The notes: a model not told the origin generated them from the letters alone. A stretch of 64,000 bases of DNA from Ostrinia nubilalis (GCF_963855985.1 NC_087106.1:9965001-10029000), one strand, 5' to 3'; numbered from the stretch's first letter, positions 10,843 to 23,160 are shown. Made by a program: numbers and translations.

Positions 10843-11140
10843 TAATTTTAATAAAATACGAAGCACGTCATCTATCAATAGGATATAATGTATATTTTAG
10901 AAGTTAATAAATTATGCATAAAATATAAACACTAGAAGTTTAGTTAAATCGTAGAATTTCTGAAAAACAAGTACTAAAATCGTACTGAAAAAAAAGTATT
11001 AAATGTTATCTAATTTATTTATTAAACGTCGAATTTTATCAAAGATTTTGTACTAAAGTTTTTGAAAATATTTTATGGCCTACATAGAAAAAAATTAGGA
11101 TTCTAAATCGTGAGAGAATTTTTTTTCGGAGCCTATTGCC

Positions 11141-11194
11141 TCCAAACAAACAAACAAACAAACAATTAAATCTTTCCTCTTTTATTAGTATAGA
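11141..11194 (-). mobile_element. Helitron-like 5' end fragment
   Basis: On the minus strand it reads TCTATACTAATAAAAGAGG, then a (tttg)n run. Compare 12466. Confidence 0.6.
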
Positions 11195-11360
11195 TTTAAC
11201 AACAAAGCTTCCCTCTCGAAACAAAACGCTTCTTTTTCTTCTTTACGAAACAAAACTCAAAGCGGATAAATAAATAAACAAATCTTTGAACAATTTCACA
11301 GCGCCATCTAGTCCAAAAGTAGGCCACCAATATGCTTGTGTTAAGGGTGCTAGCATAATG

Positions 11361-11530
11361 GATATACTTTTTTTATAATTTATTTATTAAATTAAATACA
11401 TGGTAACTACATTTATACATAGTTACACCCAGATCCGTCAAAGAAATTAAAATTCATCATTTCAATTTCTGCTCGGCCGGCCGACTCGAAACAGCCTCTC
11501 GGCATAGTATCAAATGTATTTGGTCGCCGT
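11361..11530 (-). mobile_element. tRNA-derived SINE, family B
   Basis: On the minus strand it reads tactatgccgagagg, ggccgagcagaaattgaaat, ctgggtgtaactatgt and an A/T-rich tail. A copy at 28270-28387 preserves the tRNA-like head with a ggttcga box B. Confidence 0.65.
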
Positions 11531-12465
11531 ACAAATCACCGCTTTACGACACGAACGCACGTAAACGTCACGGCGGGAAAAATGACACAGGTCCTGCCTT
11601 GACGGGCGCTCGCGCCATACTAATCGATGTCGGCTTGCGCATTGTAATTTATACTGATATTCACATCAATATTTTGACAAAGTGGTTACTAATATTTAAA
11701 CAATAACTGTAGAAATCAATTCTACAATGAATATTCTTTATTTTGGGATACTTTTATTGCAGTTATTGCTGTGTTTTTAAACCAAAAACCACGATCAAAA
11801 TGTGACGTTAATCTTCAAATTTGCCAAATTATTTTTAGATTTTACTCAATAATGGTAATGAAATTCAAGAATCTATTTCATTAATGGACTACAAGAATAT
11901 ATGTCCGATGATTACTATATATTTTTAAGCTTATTATATGAGCATAAATAATAGATACAGGACTTTGAAAATGAGTCTGCGGCAATTTTTCCGTAAAATG
12001 GTTGTGGGAGATGGGGCACTGTGAATTAAGCAAAAGAGTTTTAGTAAATCCGTTTCATTAATGGTCAACACCAAGGATTGACCTATCTTTCGCAGTTATT
12101 AAATAATCTCTGGGTGTTGCTTAAGATAGTAATTCATGCTTTCAAAATCTTAGAAATTCGCACGAAAATGTAAAATGGCTCTTAACGACGTAACTCGAAT
12201 TGTTTATAGAATTCATTGTTTACGAGGGTAGTTCAAATAGAGTGGGCGATGACCTGATTCAATAGCTTTGATACAGTAATAACGGCTATAAATAACTTAA
12301 ATTAAAGATAGATTACATAATTTGATTTGATTAAATTCTAATGTTTTATGAACGCTTACTGCTGAAAGTAATTAAAACATGGATCAAATTTTACAGAGCG
12401 TCAAAGGGCACAAGAGAGCTTAATGCTATACGCTATGGTCCAATATTATAAAGCAAAGTTATTTA
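11531..12465. other. Non-coding, nothing recognised
   Basis: AT-rich intronic sequence. A GC-rich patch lies at about 11560-11640, without a usable frame. Confidence 0.4.
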
Positions 12466-12720
12466 TCTACACTAATATTATAAAGAGGAAAACTTTGTTT
12501 GTTTGTTTGTTTGTTTAGTTGTAATGGATAGGCTCAAAAACTACTGGACCGATTTTAAAAATTCTTTCACCATTCGAAAGCTACATAACTCACGAGTAAC
12601 ATAGGCTAAATTTTATTTTGGAAAAAATAGGGTCCCGTAAAATATTTAGGATTTTCATAAGACGTGGAAAAGCGCCATCTATCGTCATTGGTTAAAATCT
12701 TCTTGCACCTGACAAAAATT
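12466..12720 (+). mobile_element. Helitron-like element, 5' end only
   Basis: TCTACACTAATATTATAAAG is followed by five tttg units and ctactggaccgatttt. No CTAG end was found downstream. Confidence 0.6.
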
Positions 12721-13312
12721 TTAGAGGTACGTAAATATTCATGAAGGCAAAGCTGTCAAACGCCATCTATCGATATCATTAGTAAATTAGTAACTAAATA
12801 TTACATGTACTATGAATAGCGCTGTTCGTAAATAATATTGAAAATTGTATAAATAAAGATATTTTATGTAATGAACCATAATGAACCACTGTATGTACCT
12901 ATTTGAATCATTCACTGTGTTTAAACGAGCAAATCAGTGTTAATTAGTGACTTTTTACAAACTTCCTTGCAAATTCTTACTATGTGCCGCCATCTACCGA
13001 GATGAATATTAGGGTACGGTTCAGCGGCGGACAAATGGGATGGGCGTGTGGGCGATTGTAGTTAAATAGGATAAGAATTACTTCGTTTTTATTTTCTGTA
13101 TGAAATTTGTAATTTTTTTGATAGGGTCTTTATTTTAATTACTTACGTTGGTAGGTACTTACTTATTTGATTTTAATGATAATTACTATAGGTACGTATA
13201 ATTTTAGTAGAAAGAAAGGTCATTGAATGACTAAGTGACTCACTCACTCATCACGAAGTCTCGGAAACTACAAGTCTCAAAAGAGTTTTCATAGGGGTTA
13301 ATGGTCTATCTA

Positions 13313-13717
13313 TTCCACTTTGATCACCTGGCTTTAATCACCAAGGTGATCAAAGTGGACTCCAGTTAAATGATTTTTTTAGTGTTCTTTGATCATCTAT
13401 AAATAAATCATACCTCTGAATTGTCACATACATGTCCAATTTGTTTATTGCGGTTTTTAGAAAATATCAAAAATGTTACAAAACAAAATATTATGTAGTA
13501 CAACAATGGGACATGTGACTATTCAGAGGAGGTGTGATTTGTTTGTAGATGATCAAAGGACACTAAAATAATAATTTAACTAGAGTCTACTTGGCTCACC
13601 CAGGACATCGTATCCGTGGGTGATCAAAGGCACAGAACAAATTCAAAGGACACTAAATTGTCGCTGTAAGTCCACTTTGATCACCTGGCTGATCAAAGCC
13701 AGGTGATCAAAGTGGAA
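13313..13717. mobile_element. TIR element, TA target site, motif TGATCAAAG
   Basis: The ends are TTCCACTTTGATCACCTGGC and its reverse complement, flanked by TA on both sides (13311-13312, 13718-13719). TGATCAAAG occurs at both ends and at several inner sites in both orientations. There is no transposase. Confidence 0.8.
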
Positions 13718-13900
13718 TATACCTCCTTTTAGAACGTAGGTAGTCACTAATACGAAATTTTGCAAAATTCAACCCTTATGGGAGTTAAAAAGGAGGTTAG
13801 AAGTTTGTATTGCAGTCCTCGGTTTTTGAAGTAAGAGACTTGAAAGTTAAAATGTATGCTCACTATGATCTCTAGATATTGTGGAGGTGTACATATACTG

Positions 13901-14716
13901 TTCGGTACACTGTGCTACTGTTTACACATCGGTTTGCCGACGATTGTGGTCATGCCAGAATCGTTGGAAGATCTTGGCACAATGCTCGAAGACCTTAATC
14001 GATTTTCCCAACAGGTAGGCCTGAGGATGAACATGGACAAAGCGAAGCTTATGTCGAATGTCCATGTTGCGCCCTACCCAGTTTCAGTTGGGAGCTCAAT
14101 TCTCGAGATTGTCGACAAGTAGGTATGTCTACCTCGGACAAACGATCCAGCTAGGTAGGTCCAATTTCGAGAAGGAGATCAATCGTCGAATCCAACTCGG
14201 CTGGGCAGCGTTCGGGAAACTACGCAACATCTTTTCGTCCAAAATACCTCAATGCCTGAAGACTAGAGTGTAGGTATAACCAATGTGTGTTACCAGTGAT
14301 AACTTATGGCTTGGAAACGTGGCCTCTCACTATAGGCCTTATACAGAAGCTCAGATGCACAGCGTGCTATGGAGAGGGCTATGCTTGGTGTTTCTTTGCG
14401 AGATCGAATCAGAAATGAGGAGATCCGTAAACGAACCAAAGTCGCTGACATAGCCCGACGGATTAGCAAGCTGAAGTGGCAATGGGCAGGGCACATAGTA
14501 CGCAGAACTGATGGCCGATGGCGCAGAATGGTTCTGCAATGGAGGCCGCGTACCGGAAAACGTAGCGTGGGACTTCCACCTACAAGGTGGACCGACGACA
14601 TCGTAAAGGGAAGCGCTGGACGCAGGCCGCTTCCAATCGATCAAAATGGAAAGCATTGGGGGAGGCCTATGTTCAGCAGTGGACGTCCTATGGCTGAAAT
14701 GGTGGTGGTGGTGGTG
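13901..14716 (+). pseudogene. 5'-truncated RTE-type LINE, reverse transcriptase C-terminal region
   Basis: A perfect 12-bp target duplication, GTACATATACTG, lies at 13889-13900 and 14717-14728. The text encodes the end of a non-LTR reverse transcriptase: an FADD block, a region like MPESLEDLGTMLEDLNRFSQ, YVYLGQTI, and the conserved C-terminal run KLKWQWAGHIVRR...PPTRWTDD. The frame is broken at least three times (just after FADD, near 14117 and near 14340). The tail is a (GTG)n microsatellite, typical of RTE elements. It is a dead copy. Confidence 0.85.
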
Positions 14717-15100
14717 GTACATATACTGAAAATGTATCATTAGAAATCAACTACGGGGGCTAAGGAGATAAAAGGAGGGTTGGAAGTTTTTATTATGAAA
14801 GTCCTATGTGTTTAAAGTAAGAGAGTTGAAATTTAAAATGTATGCGCTATAGATGCTAAGAGCGGATTTTACGAAACTCCACCCCTAATGGAGTAAAACG
14901 AGGTCCACGTGTACGAAGTCGCGGGCGGCCGCTAGTTTCCAATAAATTGATAACCTAGAGTGGTCTCGAGTACAGTTAAATGTAGGGCACTGTGAAGTAA
15001 GACATACTTTTGCGCGATTGATTGCCACCCCTAAAATTGACAGCTCGTACTCTTAGCTCGATTCTATATTTTTTCCTAACCGCCTTCTTTCTTCCTGAAG

Positions 15101-15301
15101 GATCGGACCCAACGAGCTGATCGGCTGCACAGCCATTGGTTCCACTCTGATCGGCATCGGCCGCGACCATTGGCTAGAGATGCTGGACAACCCTCGCAAA
15201 CCAGTCGCCCAGTGGTACCCGCTGAACAAAAGCCCTCCTGCCAATGTCACGCTGCCAAACAATACCCAGCAGAACTCCGGGCTCAGTTGTCTAAATGGAA
15301 G
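15101..15301 (+). CDS. Synaptotagmin, C2B domain end and C-terminal tail (exon 3 in window)
   Basis: The first base completes the Arg codon of VIDYDR. The exon then reads IGPNELIGCTAIG, a divergent linker, and the C2B end GRDHWLEMLDNPRKPVAQW followed by YPL. The W-HWxxML...PRxPxAxWH/Y pattern is the standard end of synaptotagmin C2B. A 24-residue polar tail follows, ending in LNGR. The acceptor is ttcctgaag; the donor is gtaaga at 15302. If the donor is used, the next acceptor (cttttcag, before 16709) gives Arg then TGA. If it is not used, the reading gives Arg then TAA. Both routes end the protein at the same residue. The preceding intron is 8.9 kb and full of mobile elements. Confidence 0.94.
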
Positions 15302-15454
15302 GTAAGATTAATCCTAAAGTCCGGTCGCCGAGCACGTAGAATTTCGTCCAATGAACCCAAGCTGACTGTCCATCATAACGATCGTCAGAGACCAGGGCCT
15401 GATAAAACAATAATCAATCAAACTGTTAATTTTTTCATTTCACTCAGAGTTTGA

Positions 15455-15600
15455 CGCCCGTATTCACAAACGATGCTTGCTTGAGTGAAGCAGCAAATGG
15501 AACGCACAACGTTGAATAGAGCTCTGTAATTGGTTTGTGTGCCACCCTGTGCGTCCACGCGCACTGTGAGACCTCATAGTAATGTTTCTGAATACAGGCG
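15455..15600 (+). mobile_element. MITE, CGCCCGTATTCACAAAC family, full copy
   Basis: Both inverted ends are present (cgcccgtattcacaaacg and gaatacaggcg), with agagctctg and cactgtgagacctcat inside. It begins 153 bp after the synaptotagmin donor site. Confidence 0.85.
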
Positions 15601-16254
15601 TGAGAGTAAAATAATGGAACCGTTCGTAAAACTGGGTCATGTGAAATCTCTTTATTTCTTAGCTAAACCATCCTTTGTGAACGTAACAGTACGTGGGAGT
15701 TATTTTCGGAGGGCTTCTTTTCTTCTAATTTAGCAGATTACAACCGCTATTCTTGGCTTTAGGGCGTTCTATAAACTGCCTTTTAGCTTTTTATCCTCTT
15801 AACTTTTAACCTTAAATGTTAATTGTTAAATCCGTAATCTCTTCACTAAATTCTGGGTCATGTTAATCCATCTTTGGAAGGTTTCACCTGCGTTTTATTA
15901 ACCAAATGAGGCTGGTGTTTGAGTTAGTAATTTCCTTCGCAAAATTAATTAATAAACCCGTTGACTTTAGAGCTGATTTAAAAGTTTACCTTAATGTTTG
16001 AATGACAATTTTATTTTATAAACGTGAGCAGCTCTTTATAATTTTTTTAAGGTTAACATGATTTATGAAGCTGAAAAACTTTTCTAATTGAATTTTTAGT
16101 AAGCCTATTCACTACAGAACAACCTACTCGTATATACATTTTCAGTACCTCTTTTCAGCATATCTACATGTACGCCCGTTGAAAATTTTGTTTTAATGCT
16201 TTGAAGACAGTAAATTATAACCTATGAAATATTTCTACCGGCTCTATTTTCTAA
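15601..16254. other. Intronic DNA, nothing recognised
   Basis: It lies in the 15302-16708 intron. AT-rich, no coding signal. Confidence 0.4.
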
Positions 16255-16372
16255 GGCTGAGTTGCACCACCTAACTTTGACCGTAAATATAACGATAACC
16301 GGTGGTTTTTGTATGGAGTTTGACAGATTTTTGAAGTTTGTCAAAGTTAAAGTAAGATAGTGCAACTCAGCC
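16255..16372 (+). mobile_element. MITE, GGCTGAGTTGCACCA family
   Basis: It has ends ggctgagttgcaccacc and gtgcaactcagcc, and an inner palindrome around aactttgac/gtcaaagtt. Full copies occur at 32083 and 32566; eroded ones at 1310, 4742 and 44041. Confidence 0.85.
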
Positions 16373-16511
16373 TAAGAGTTTCAAAACCTGTACCTGTATA
16401 GGTATTAGGACGTAATTCAAAGTACTGAAATTAAAAAAGTCCTATCAGTCCGATCATTGGACTTAGAGTTAAAGTAATTTCAACTTCAATTTCAGTTAAA
16501 TAGGTCTGTTA

Positions 16512-16650
16512 GTTTGAGGTATGGGAGGTGTTATTGACATAATTATGACGTGACAGGGCATATAAATCTGAATGAGGTCTAAGTCTCGCTGGACGTTTGA
16601 CGTTACAAAAACTCCCTCCCGTGCCGCTCCCATACCTCAGGCAGTGACTG
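16512..16650. mobile_element. MITE, short copy of the 55593-56121 element
   Basis: The ends are tgaggtatggga and tcccatacctcaggcagtga. Its left end matches the inverted right end of the larger copy, including gacataattatg. Confidence 0.75.
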
Positions 16651-16708
16651 AGTTAAGAGCTTGCCCTATAGTAAGAACTTAAGACTTACACTGTATCGTT
16701 CTTTTCAG

Positions 16709-17750
16709 ATGAAGGGAACTTAACCAAACGACTGACATTAAGATCCTGAAGATAAGATGGCGGCAGACATTAGAAAGATTGAATAGCAATGAGTAGATAG
16801 CTCATCTCGCGATGCCAAACGTTTAGGTATAATGGTTGTATGTCCATTTATAGTAGATACTGAATGTCAAGTGATAATGGATGTAGAGAGATAGATTTAG
16901 ACATGTCTGTATAAGTAGAAAAAGAATTTAAAGCTTGAAATGTTACTGGATTAGTTCACCAAATATCGAAAGATTAGTAGCCGTAGACCCTTGATATTTA
17001 TACTTAGGGATAAGTTGTCACGAATCATTGCCATTCCCTTCTACACTTTTATACGTCTATATTACTTTCCACTTCTAGTTATATCTGAAACTTAGTTAGA
17101 ACCTTGACTGTATACTATTACTTCTATACATATTTATACAATGTTTATATATTATCTAAACGCACATTTCAAATTTAAGACTTGAACGCGTCATGTACAT
17201 ACATTATTATATTGAAATATCGTGAATGTTGTATATTCGTGGTCTTTTAAAGTAGTTGTTAAGATAATTATGGATATTGACTTAAGTCGTTTATTATATT
17301 TAGATAAACTTTATCTTCAAAGGAATATCATATCAAATATACTTGATATCACTTGTAATGATAATAATATGTTTCCAATATTGCACAATACTAACTATAT
17401 TAAAATTTGTTGAAAAATGGAGCGTTTACTATTTCAGTGTCGGACAATAATGTAGATGGAATATATTCATGAAAGAAGTTAAATCTGCATTTTCAATGAA
17501 AAAAGATATTTTAATAAAATTATGCACAGTAAAACAACTTTGTTATGTATATGACAGTTTATGTAAGATGAAATCGAAGCTTTAAATCGTGTTAAAAATT
17601 AATATTGTATTGTATAAAAAATATTTGTCGTAATCTACTCATTGAAGACAATTTTAAAAATAAGATTGTTGAAATATCATTTTAATACTTGTAGTCTATT
17701 TATTTTGTCAAAAATGTAAACAAATAAAAATATTTAACTATATTCCCTTA
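16709..17750 (+). other. Probable synaptotagmin 3' UTR exon (end uncertain)
   Basis: A good polypyrimidine tract and cttttcag precede 16709. Joining exon 15101-15301 here puts a TGA at 16710-16712, so the exon would be almost wholly untranslated. The sequence is AT-rich, without long frames and nearly free of the repeats that fill the flanks, which fits a long 3' UTR. AATAAA motifs occur at 17513-17518 and 17723-17728; another near 19826 could mark a longer form. The 3' end is inferred. Confidence 0.5.
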
Positions 17751-20014
17751 AAATTGCAATGCAGACAAGATATGCATACAAACATTGTGTTGTGATTAAT
17801 TAAAATTATTTGAGTTCTTAACTAAGCTCAGATTTTACTGTAAATAAACCCTCCTCAGAATTAAATCCTTAGTCCTTCTTCTGACGTTATATTAGTTTCT
17901 TGATAACTTCGCTAAATTAAATTTAAAAATACATAAGAGTATGCCTGCTAGCTTTAATTTGAATTTGACTTAGGTACTTGTTATTATTCCCAATCAATTT
18001 GTTTATACTTTTGACACAAAATAGCAAAAAAGACGTAAGTATTACTTTAAAAAATCTATTATTCTCAAGATACTAACTGAATGTTGTCAAATCTTTTTAA
18101 ATAAAACTATACATTTTAAGAATATAAAATATTACAGAATTTTACGATAAATCCTTGTTACAAGACACAGAAAATGTGAAATAATGTTTTTCGATATTAA
18201 TCTGAAAATCACAAAGGGTTATTTCTTTTTAGAAATAATGAAGCAGTAAATGTAAAAAAAATGTTTTTATAGTAATAATAAAACTTGTTACAGCATTTCT
18301 TATAATATTAACTCCACTATTGATTTTATATACTCTCATATAATAAACTATAAAAATATAAATATAACTCTACTGGTAAATATATTCTTGACATTATACT
18401 CATTGGTAAAATTTTACTACGAATTATTATTTGAGAATGTAATTTAAAATTATATTATTATTGTTCTAAAAGAATGAATGAATCATTAATTTTGACTGAA
18501 CAACTATTGCTAAGTTTAATGATGATTGACAGATCGTATTGGTGTTTTTCAGTGAATGGAAAATAACATGGAATAACGAACGATTATAGGTTTTAAAAGC
18601 CTTTGTATGTGAGGCAATTAAAATAAATCTCGCGCTGTATTACCATTGCATGATTGCGTTAATTCCTGGTATTAATTTTACTTAAAATAATCAGGCAATG
18701 CAAATGTTTAAATGCAAGCAAAATGATACATCTATACTATACTAAAATATAAAGCTGAAGAGTTTTTTGTTTGCTTAAACTCTCTCAGGAACTACTGGTC
18801 CGATTTGTAAAATCCTTTCAGTGTTAGATAACTCATTTATAGAGAAAGACTAGCCCAAAGTAATAAGCCCTAAGCTAGAGTATTGTATACTTGTGTTTTA
18901 TTTTTGTTGAGACAGAAACTCGTCTTGACATTGAAAATGTCTGATTATCTTTTATCATCATTTTAGAGATAATATATTCTAGATCTGTTTTGAAGGAAGA
19001 TAGGAATAATATTCTATGTTAATTTCCTTCACTGTGTGTTGCTATGTACTTCCTAACATACTTTGTGGTAGATCTCTCGGAACAATACTATGTATTTCTA
19101 TTTCTAAGTGTGGATTGGGGTGTATTTAAAGATTTTCCTCATGTAATGAGTATTAATAATTATTATTTACGATGGAAAATGATAGTTTATTATTTTAATT
19201 TAGAGTTTCAATGATTTTCAGTTTGCATTTTGTTAAATAACTATAAATAAATAATAATAAATTAACTTATAATTTGTTTTAAAAATCTTCATTGTAACGT
19301 GTTAGTGATCAATTAAATGTAAAAATCTGTTATAAAGGCACAAATATTTGCTACTACAAGTCTCTGATTCGAAATTGAGTTCAAATATAAATTCATTTTG
19401 ATATTACTTTTCGATGCAATGTTTTCTTTCATTTCTGAAGTTGGACTGAACTGTTTTTATTAGTTTTATAGTAAGTTTTTTGGTCTATTTTACGACACAA
19501 ACGGTTTTTTCAATTGATTTCAGTTCAATCTTCGAAGGATTGTAAATGTTTTTGACTTTTTTTTTTATTTCATACATAAATTGCTTAATATCACTGATAC
19601 CTTTTGTATGTACGAGTAAGAGTATATGTATGTATGTTGGTAAATTAGAAAGTAGTACGAATCTCAGTATCATTCAAAATTTGAGAGGTTAATGACAGTA
19701 CAAGTTGTTTGCATGAGATGTAATATTTTTGTATGGGACTAGGATACTGGTCGTACCTAAATACTTAAGTCTTTATACTATAACTGTATCGTTTAAGTCA
19801 ATGTAAGTGCTTATACCGTTTATGAATAAAATGTTGACTTTTTTAATATTGCTCTTTGATTTATCTGATTAATTTTAAAAACATAACCCTCCTTCTGGTG
19901 TTGTTGGGTAAAAACACATTGCTTGGCTAAGGGTGTGCGGTTTATTTAAGATGTGAGACGGCTCCTACCTAACTACTACTTATATGGGTGAAAATAAGAG
20001 GTTTGTTATGAAAG
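17751..20014. other. AT-rich DNA, no gene; Helitron scrap near 18737-18880
   Basis: No coding frame. Around 18737, tctatactatactaaaatat...gaactactggtccgattt is an eroded Helitron-like 5' part. The rest may include the distal synaptotagmin 3' UTR (AATAAA near 19826) or intergenic DNA. Confidence 0.4.
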
Positions 20015-20219
20015 GATCACAGAAACTAAAGGGAGAAGTGACAAGTGGGCGGGGCCGGTGTCGCAGCAATATGTCCAAAAACAGAACACATTGCTCGTGA
20101 AAGCAATGATGACAGCAGCGACGTCTTAATGTAAACAGTTTACATTGCTTGCATAGTATGTACTAAAGATTATTCGAATGTTGAGTACTGATACCGCAGT
20201 GGATAATGATCACATATTT
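20015..20219 (+). repeat. Dispersed repeat, left part, split by the 5.5 kb element
   Basis: It matches 10316 onward up to cacatattt, the start of the target duplication. Confidence 0.8.
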
Positions 20220-21100
20220 GTGTACGTTACTCCAGCTGGAAAGTAGCTCCTAGAGTCATATGAGTAGAACGTATAATTAGTTCCCAACATGGTGTAAATG
20301 TGCGCCGAATTAGAGATTAGTGCGTGCTGTCGTTTTGGTACAAAACGAAAAAAACGATTCCTGCTGGAGTAACGTTGTTCTAGCAGGAAAATTCTAAACG
20401 AATGATCGGAAAGAGAAAAACTGTGTACGAGCAGATAGCTTATATTTGTTCTATTATCTGAGCTGAAAATGTGATTTGTGCGTCTTCAGGTTTTCGAGAT
20501 ATTGCATTTCCTGCCAGGGTAACGTTTTGCAGAATGCTCTATCTCAATAACCGTTATATGTGCGCCTATAGAATAAACACACACGAGTAGCTCTTGATTT
20601 GTGCGTATATGTGAAAGAAACATGTTTATGAAAATATTTATAAATATCAAGTAATCGAGCTTTCGAATAACAAAACATACAAGCTCACTGAAAACTGTAT
20701 TCGATCCTTCTTAAGACGTATTATAACCATAGAAAGTTTCAAAAACGCACATTCATGGGTCATTGAATAATATCACTAAAAGTAATTACGACGGAGCTAT
20801 AACTTTGACGTCAAAATACAAGGAATCAGCTACACCAAGATGAGCGGATGTTAACCGTATAATTAGAGCGTTTATTGAACAAATATAAAATACAATACTT
20901 AACTTAGAATGTATCGCTTAAAAAAAGATATGCATAAAAATATCAAATTGTAAATACCGGCTGGTTATCCGACCAAATTCGAATGCATACAAAAAAGCGA
21001 CGGATTCATACATATCGATGACCTTCCACATTGAGCGTATTAAACTTAAGCTGTTGTTAGTACAGTCGTGTTCAAATGTTTTAGGCAATTAATAAATATA

Positions 21101-22813
21101 CAGGGTGGCCAAAACAGTGAGGTCTAAAAGAAAAATTTAGATTCCTTATATCAAGGTGTACCTAAATCACCCCCATGTATATGATACGATTGTGCTTAGT
21201 TTAGGAGACAGAGTTAATTTTGTGATATTTTAAAATTTTATGACCTAGTAGGCTTTAAACATTTTTATCTTTTTTTTGGGCTGACTTTTTCCAGATTTCT
21301 TTTTTTCGACAGATTTGTTATTAATTGCAGATGTTTGAAAAAAATAATCACCTTCCTATCTTTGATTCAAGATACAAAAGTTTTGTTAGAAACATTAAAA
21401 TTATGCTTTTATCAGAACACTATCAAATTTTCAACTTAAAAGTTTAAGTAAAAAAAAGCACTTCCATAGGTCCAAAATCATTTTAAAAACTGTGCCGTTT
21501 CCTGAACATTCATAATAATACAAAAAAACATGTACTTAATGGGCCACTATTTCCTGTAATCGGTCCACTAAAGTGGTAAGTCGGAGATTCCGTTACATGT
21601 TTTTGACTTTCTTAGAATGAATTAATATTGGGAATCCTCTAAGTTTACATTACGTAGAACAGATTTAGAGCAGTAAATGGACAGAACATGTTTTTATTCT
21701 CAACGAGGAAGCTCTTGCCCTTCATCACACCTGGTGGAAACTGATGATTAGGCTGAAGGTGGAAGGGAACATCAACTACAGAGGAACTATGGCTTCCTAC
21801 CTCCAAATGCCGGAATACAGTAATGCTATTAACATTATTGTTATAGTGACAGACTTAGGAAAATAGAGTTGCAGGCTAGGCAGACTTAGATCAAACCCTA
21901 CCACCAACCAAACCGAGCAGTAAATTTCACCTCCACTGGGATTCCAACCCGGGACCTCTGAAGCTTACCTCTTACCACTTGAAGACAGAGGCATTTGTTA
22001 CATTTTACTATTACCCTTGAAATACCTACTACAGTGAGAAGAAGAAGGAGGGATATTTGGTTTATGTTCATTAAAACTTACTTAAAATAACAATGTGTTC
22101 CGGAATTTCGAGGTAGGAAGCCATAGTTCCTTTGTAGTTGAAGTTCCCTTCCACCTTCAGCCTAATCATCAGTTTCCACCAGGTGTGATGAAGGGCAAGA
22201 GCTTCCTCGTTGAGAATAAAAACATGTTCTGTCCATTTACTGCTCTAAATCTGTTCTACGTAATGTAAACTTAGAGGATTCCCAATATTAATTCACTCTA
22301 AGAAAGTCAAAAACATGTAACGGAATCTCCGACTTACCACTTTAGTGGACCGATTACAGGAAATAAAGGGCCCATTAAGTACATGTTTTTTTGTATTATT
22401 ATGAATGTTCAGGAAACGGCGCAGTTTTTAAAATGGTTTTGGACCTATGGAAGTTATTTTTTTTACTTAAACTTTTAAGTTGAAAATTTGATAGTGTTCT
22501 GATAAAAGCATAATTTTAATGTTTCTAGCAAAACTTTTGTATCTTGAATCAAAGATAGGAAGGTGGTTATTTTTTTCAAACATCTGCAATTAATAACAAA
22601 TCAGTCGAAAAAAAGAAATCTGAGAAAAGTCACCCCGAAAAAAAGATAAAAATGTTTAAAGCCTACTAGGTCACAAAATTTTAAAATATCACAAAATTAA
22701 CTCTATCTCCTAAACTAAGCATAATCGTATAACATACATGGGGGTGATTTAGGTACACCTTGATGTAAGGAATCTATTTTTTTCTTTTAGACCTCACTGT
22801 TTTGGCCACCCTG
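21101..22813. repeat. Nested foldback element with a SINE at its centre
   Basis: The ends are CAGGGTGGCCAAAACAGTGA and its inverse, flanked by TATA. The arms of about 715 bp (21101-21815 and 22095-22813) are nearly identical. The 3' part of a SINE lies in both arms; the tRNA-like head lies only in the loop. Confidence 0.88.
21712..21992 (-). mobile_element. tRNA-derived SINE, family A
   Basis: On the minus strand the head reads gcctctgtcttcaagtggta, then ggtcccgggttggaatccca (box B), then the body with ggtggtagggtttgatctaag, ataacaataatgtta and cttccaccttcagcc. It is the same family as 32925-33215. Confidence 0.8.
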
Positions 22814-22831
22814 TATAGTAATATTTTAGAT

Positions 22832-23066
22832 CAGTCTTTCCCAAAGTGGGCGATAACGTCCCCTTGTGGACGCTGCAGGCTTAAAGGGGGGCGGTAAGAG
22901 ACCCAGAAAAAAAATCGGGACGTTGTGTAGAAGCTTGGGAGGCGTCATCTACTAGGAGGACTCTTAGACACCGACTGAGCTCGACTCTTGACTACAAAAA
23001 TGGGGGGCGCTAATAATATTTTATTCTCAAAGTGGGCAGTAGACTAAATAAGTTTGGGAACCGCTG
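22832..23066. mobile_element. hAT-type MITE, 235 bp
   Basis: The ends are cagtctttcccaaag and ctttgggaaccgctg-like (agtttgggaaccgctg on the plus strand). A perfect 8-bp target duplication, TTTTAGAT, lies at 22824-22831 and 23067-23074. Both fit hAT elements. Confidence 0.9.
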
Positions 23067-23160
23067 TTTTAGATGGTTAAGGGGCCTTACTAGGGGAAAG
23101 CGGCAATATTGGACCTCTTTTCTATTTTCAGTTACTTAAAGATATTTCGCACAGAAATTT

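Larger units (their letters stand above)
13214..14935 (+). mobile_element. Composite Helitron-like repeat interrupted by two insertions
   Basis: It starts with gaaaggtcattgaatgac and ends gcgggcggccgctag. The order gtctcggaaactacaag, cttttagaacgtagg, tttgcaaaattcaaccc, ccacccctaatggag matches the 200-bp copies at 30852 and elsewhere. A TIR element (13313-13717) and a LINE (13901-14716) sit inside it, and it has an internal tandem duplication. Confidence 0.65.

Noticed and set aside
14290..14740. Long minus-strand frames of 103 and 129 codons
   Set aside because: They are shadows of the LINE reverse transcriptase on the plus strand; His/Pro-rich runs come from the (GTG)n tail.
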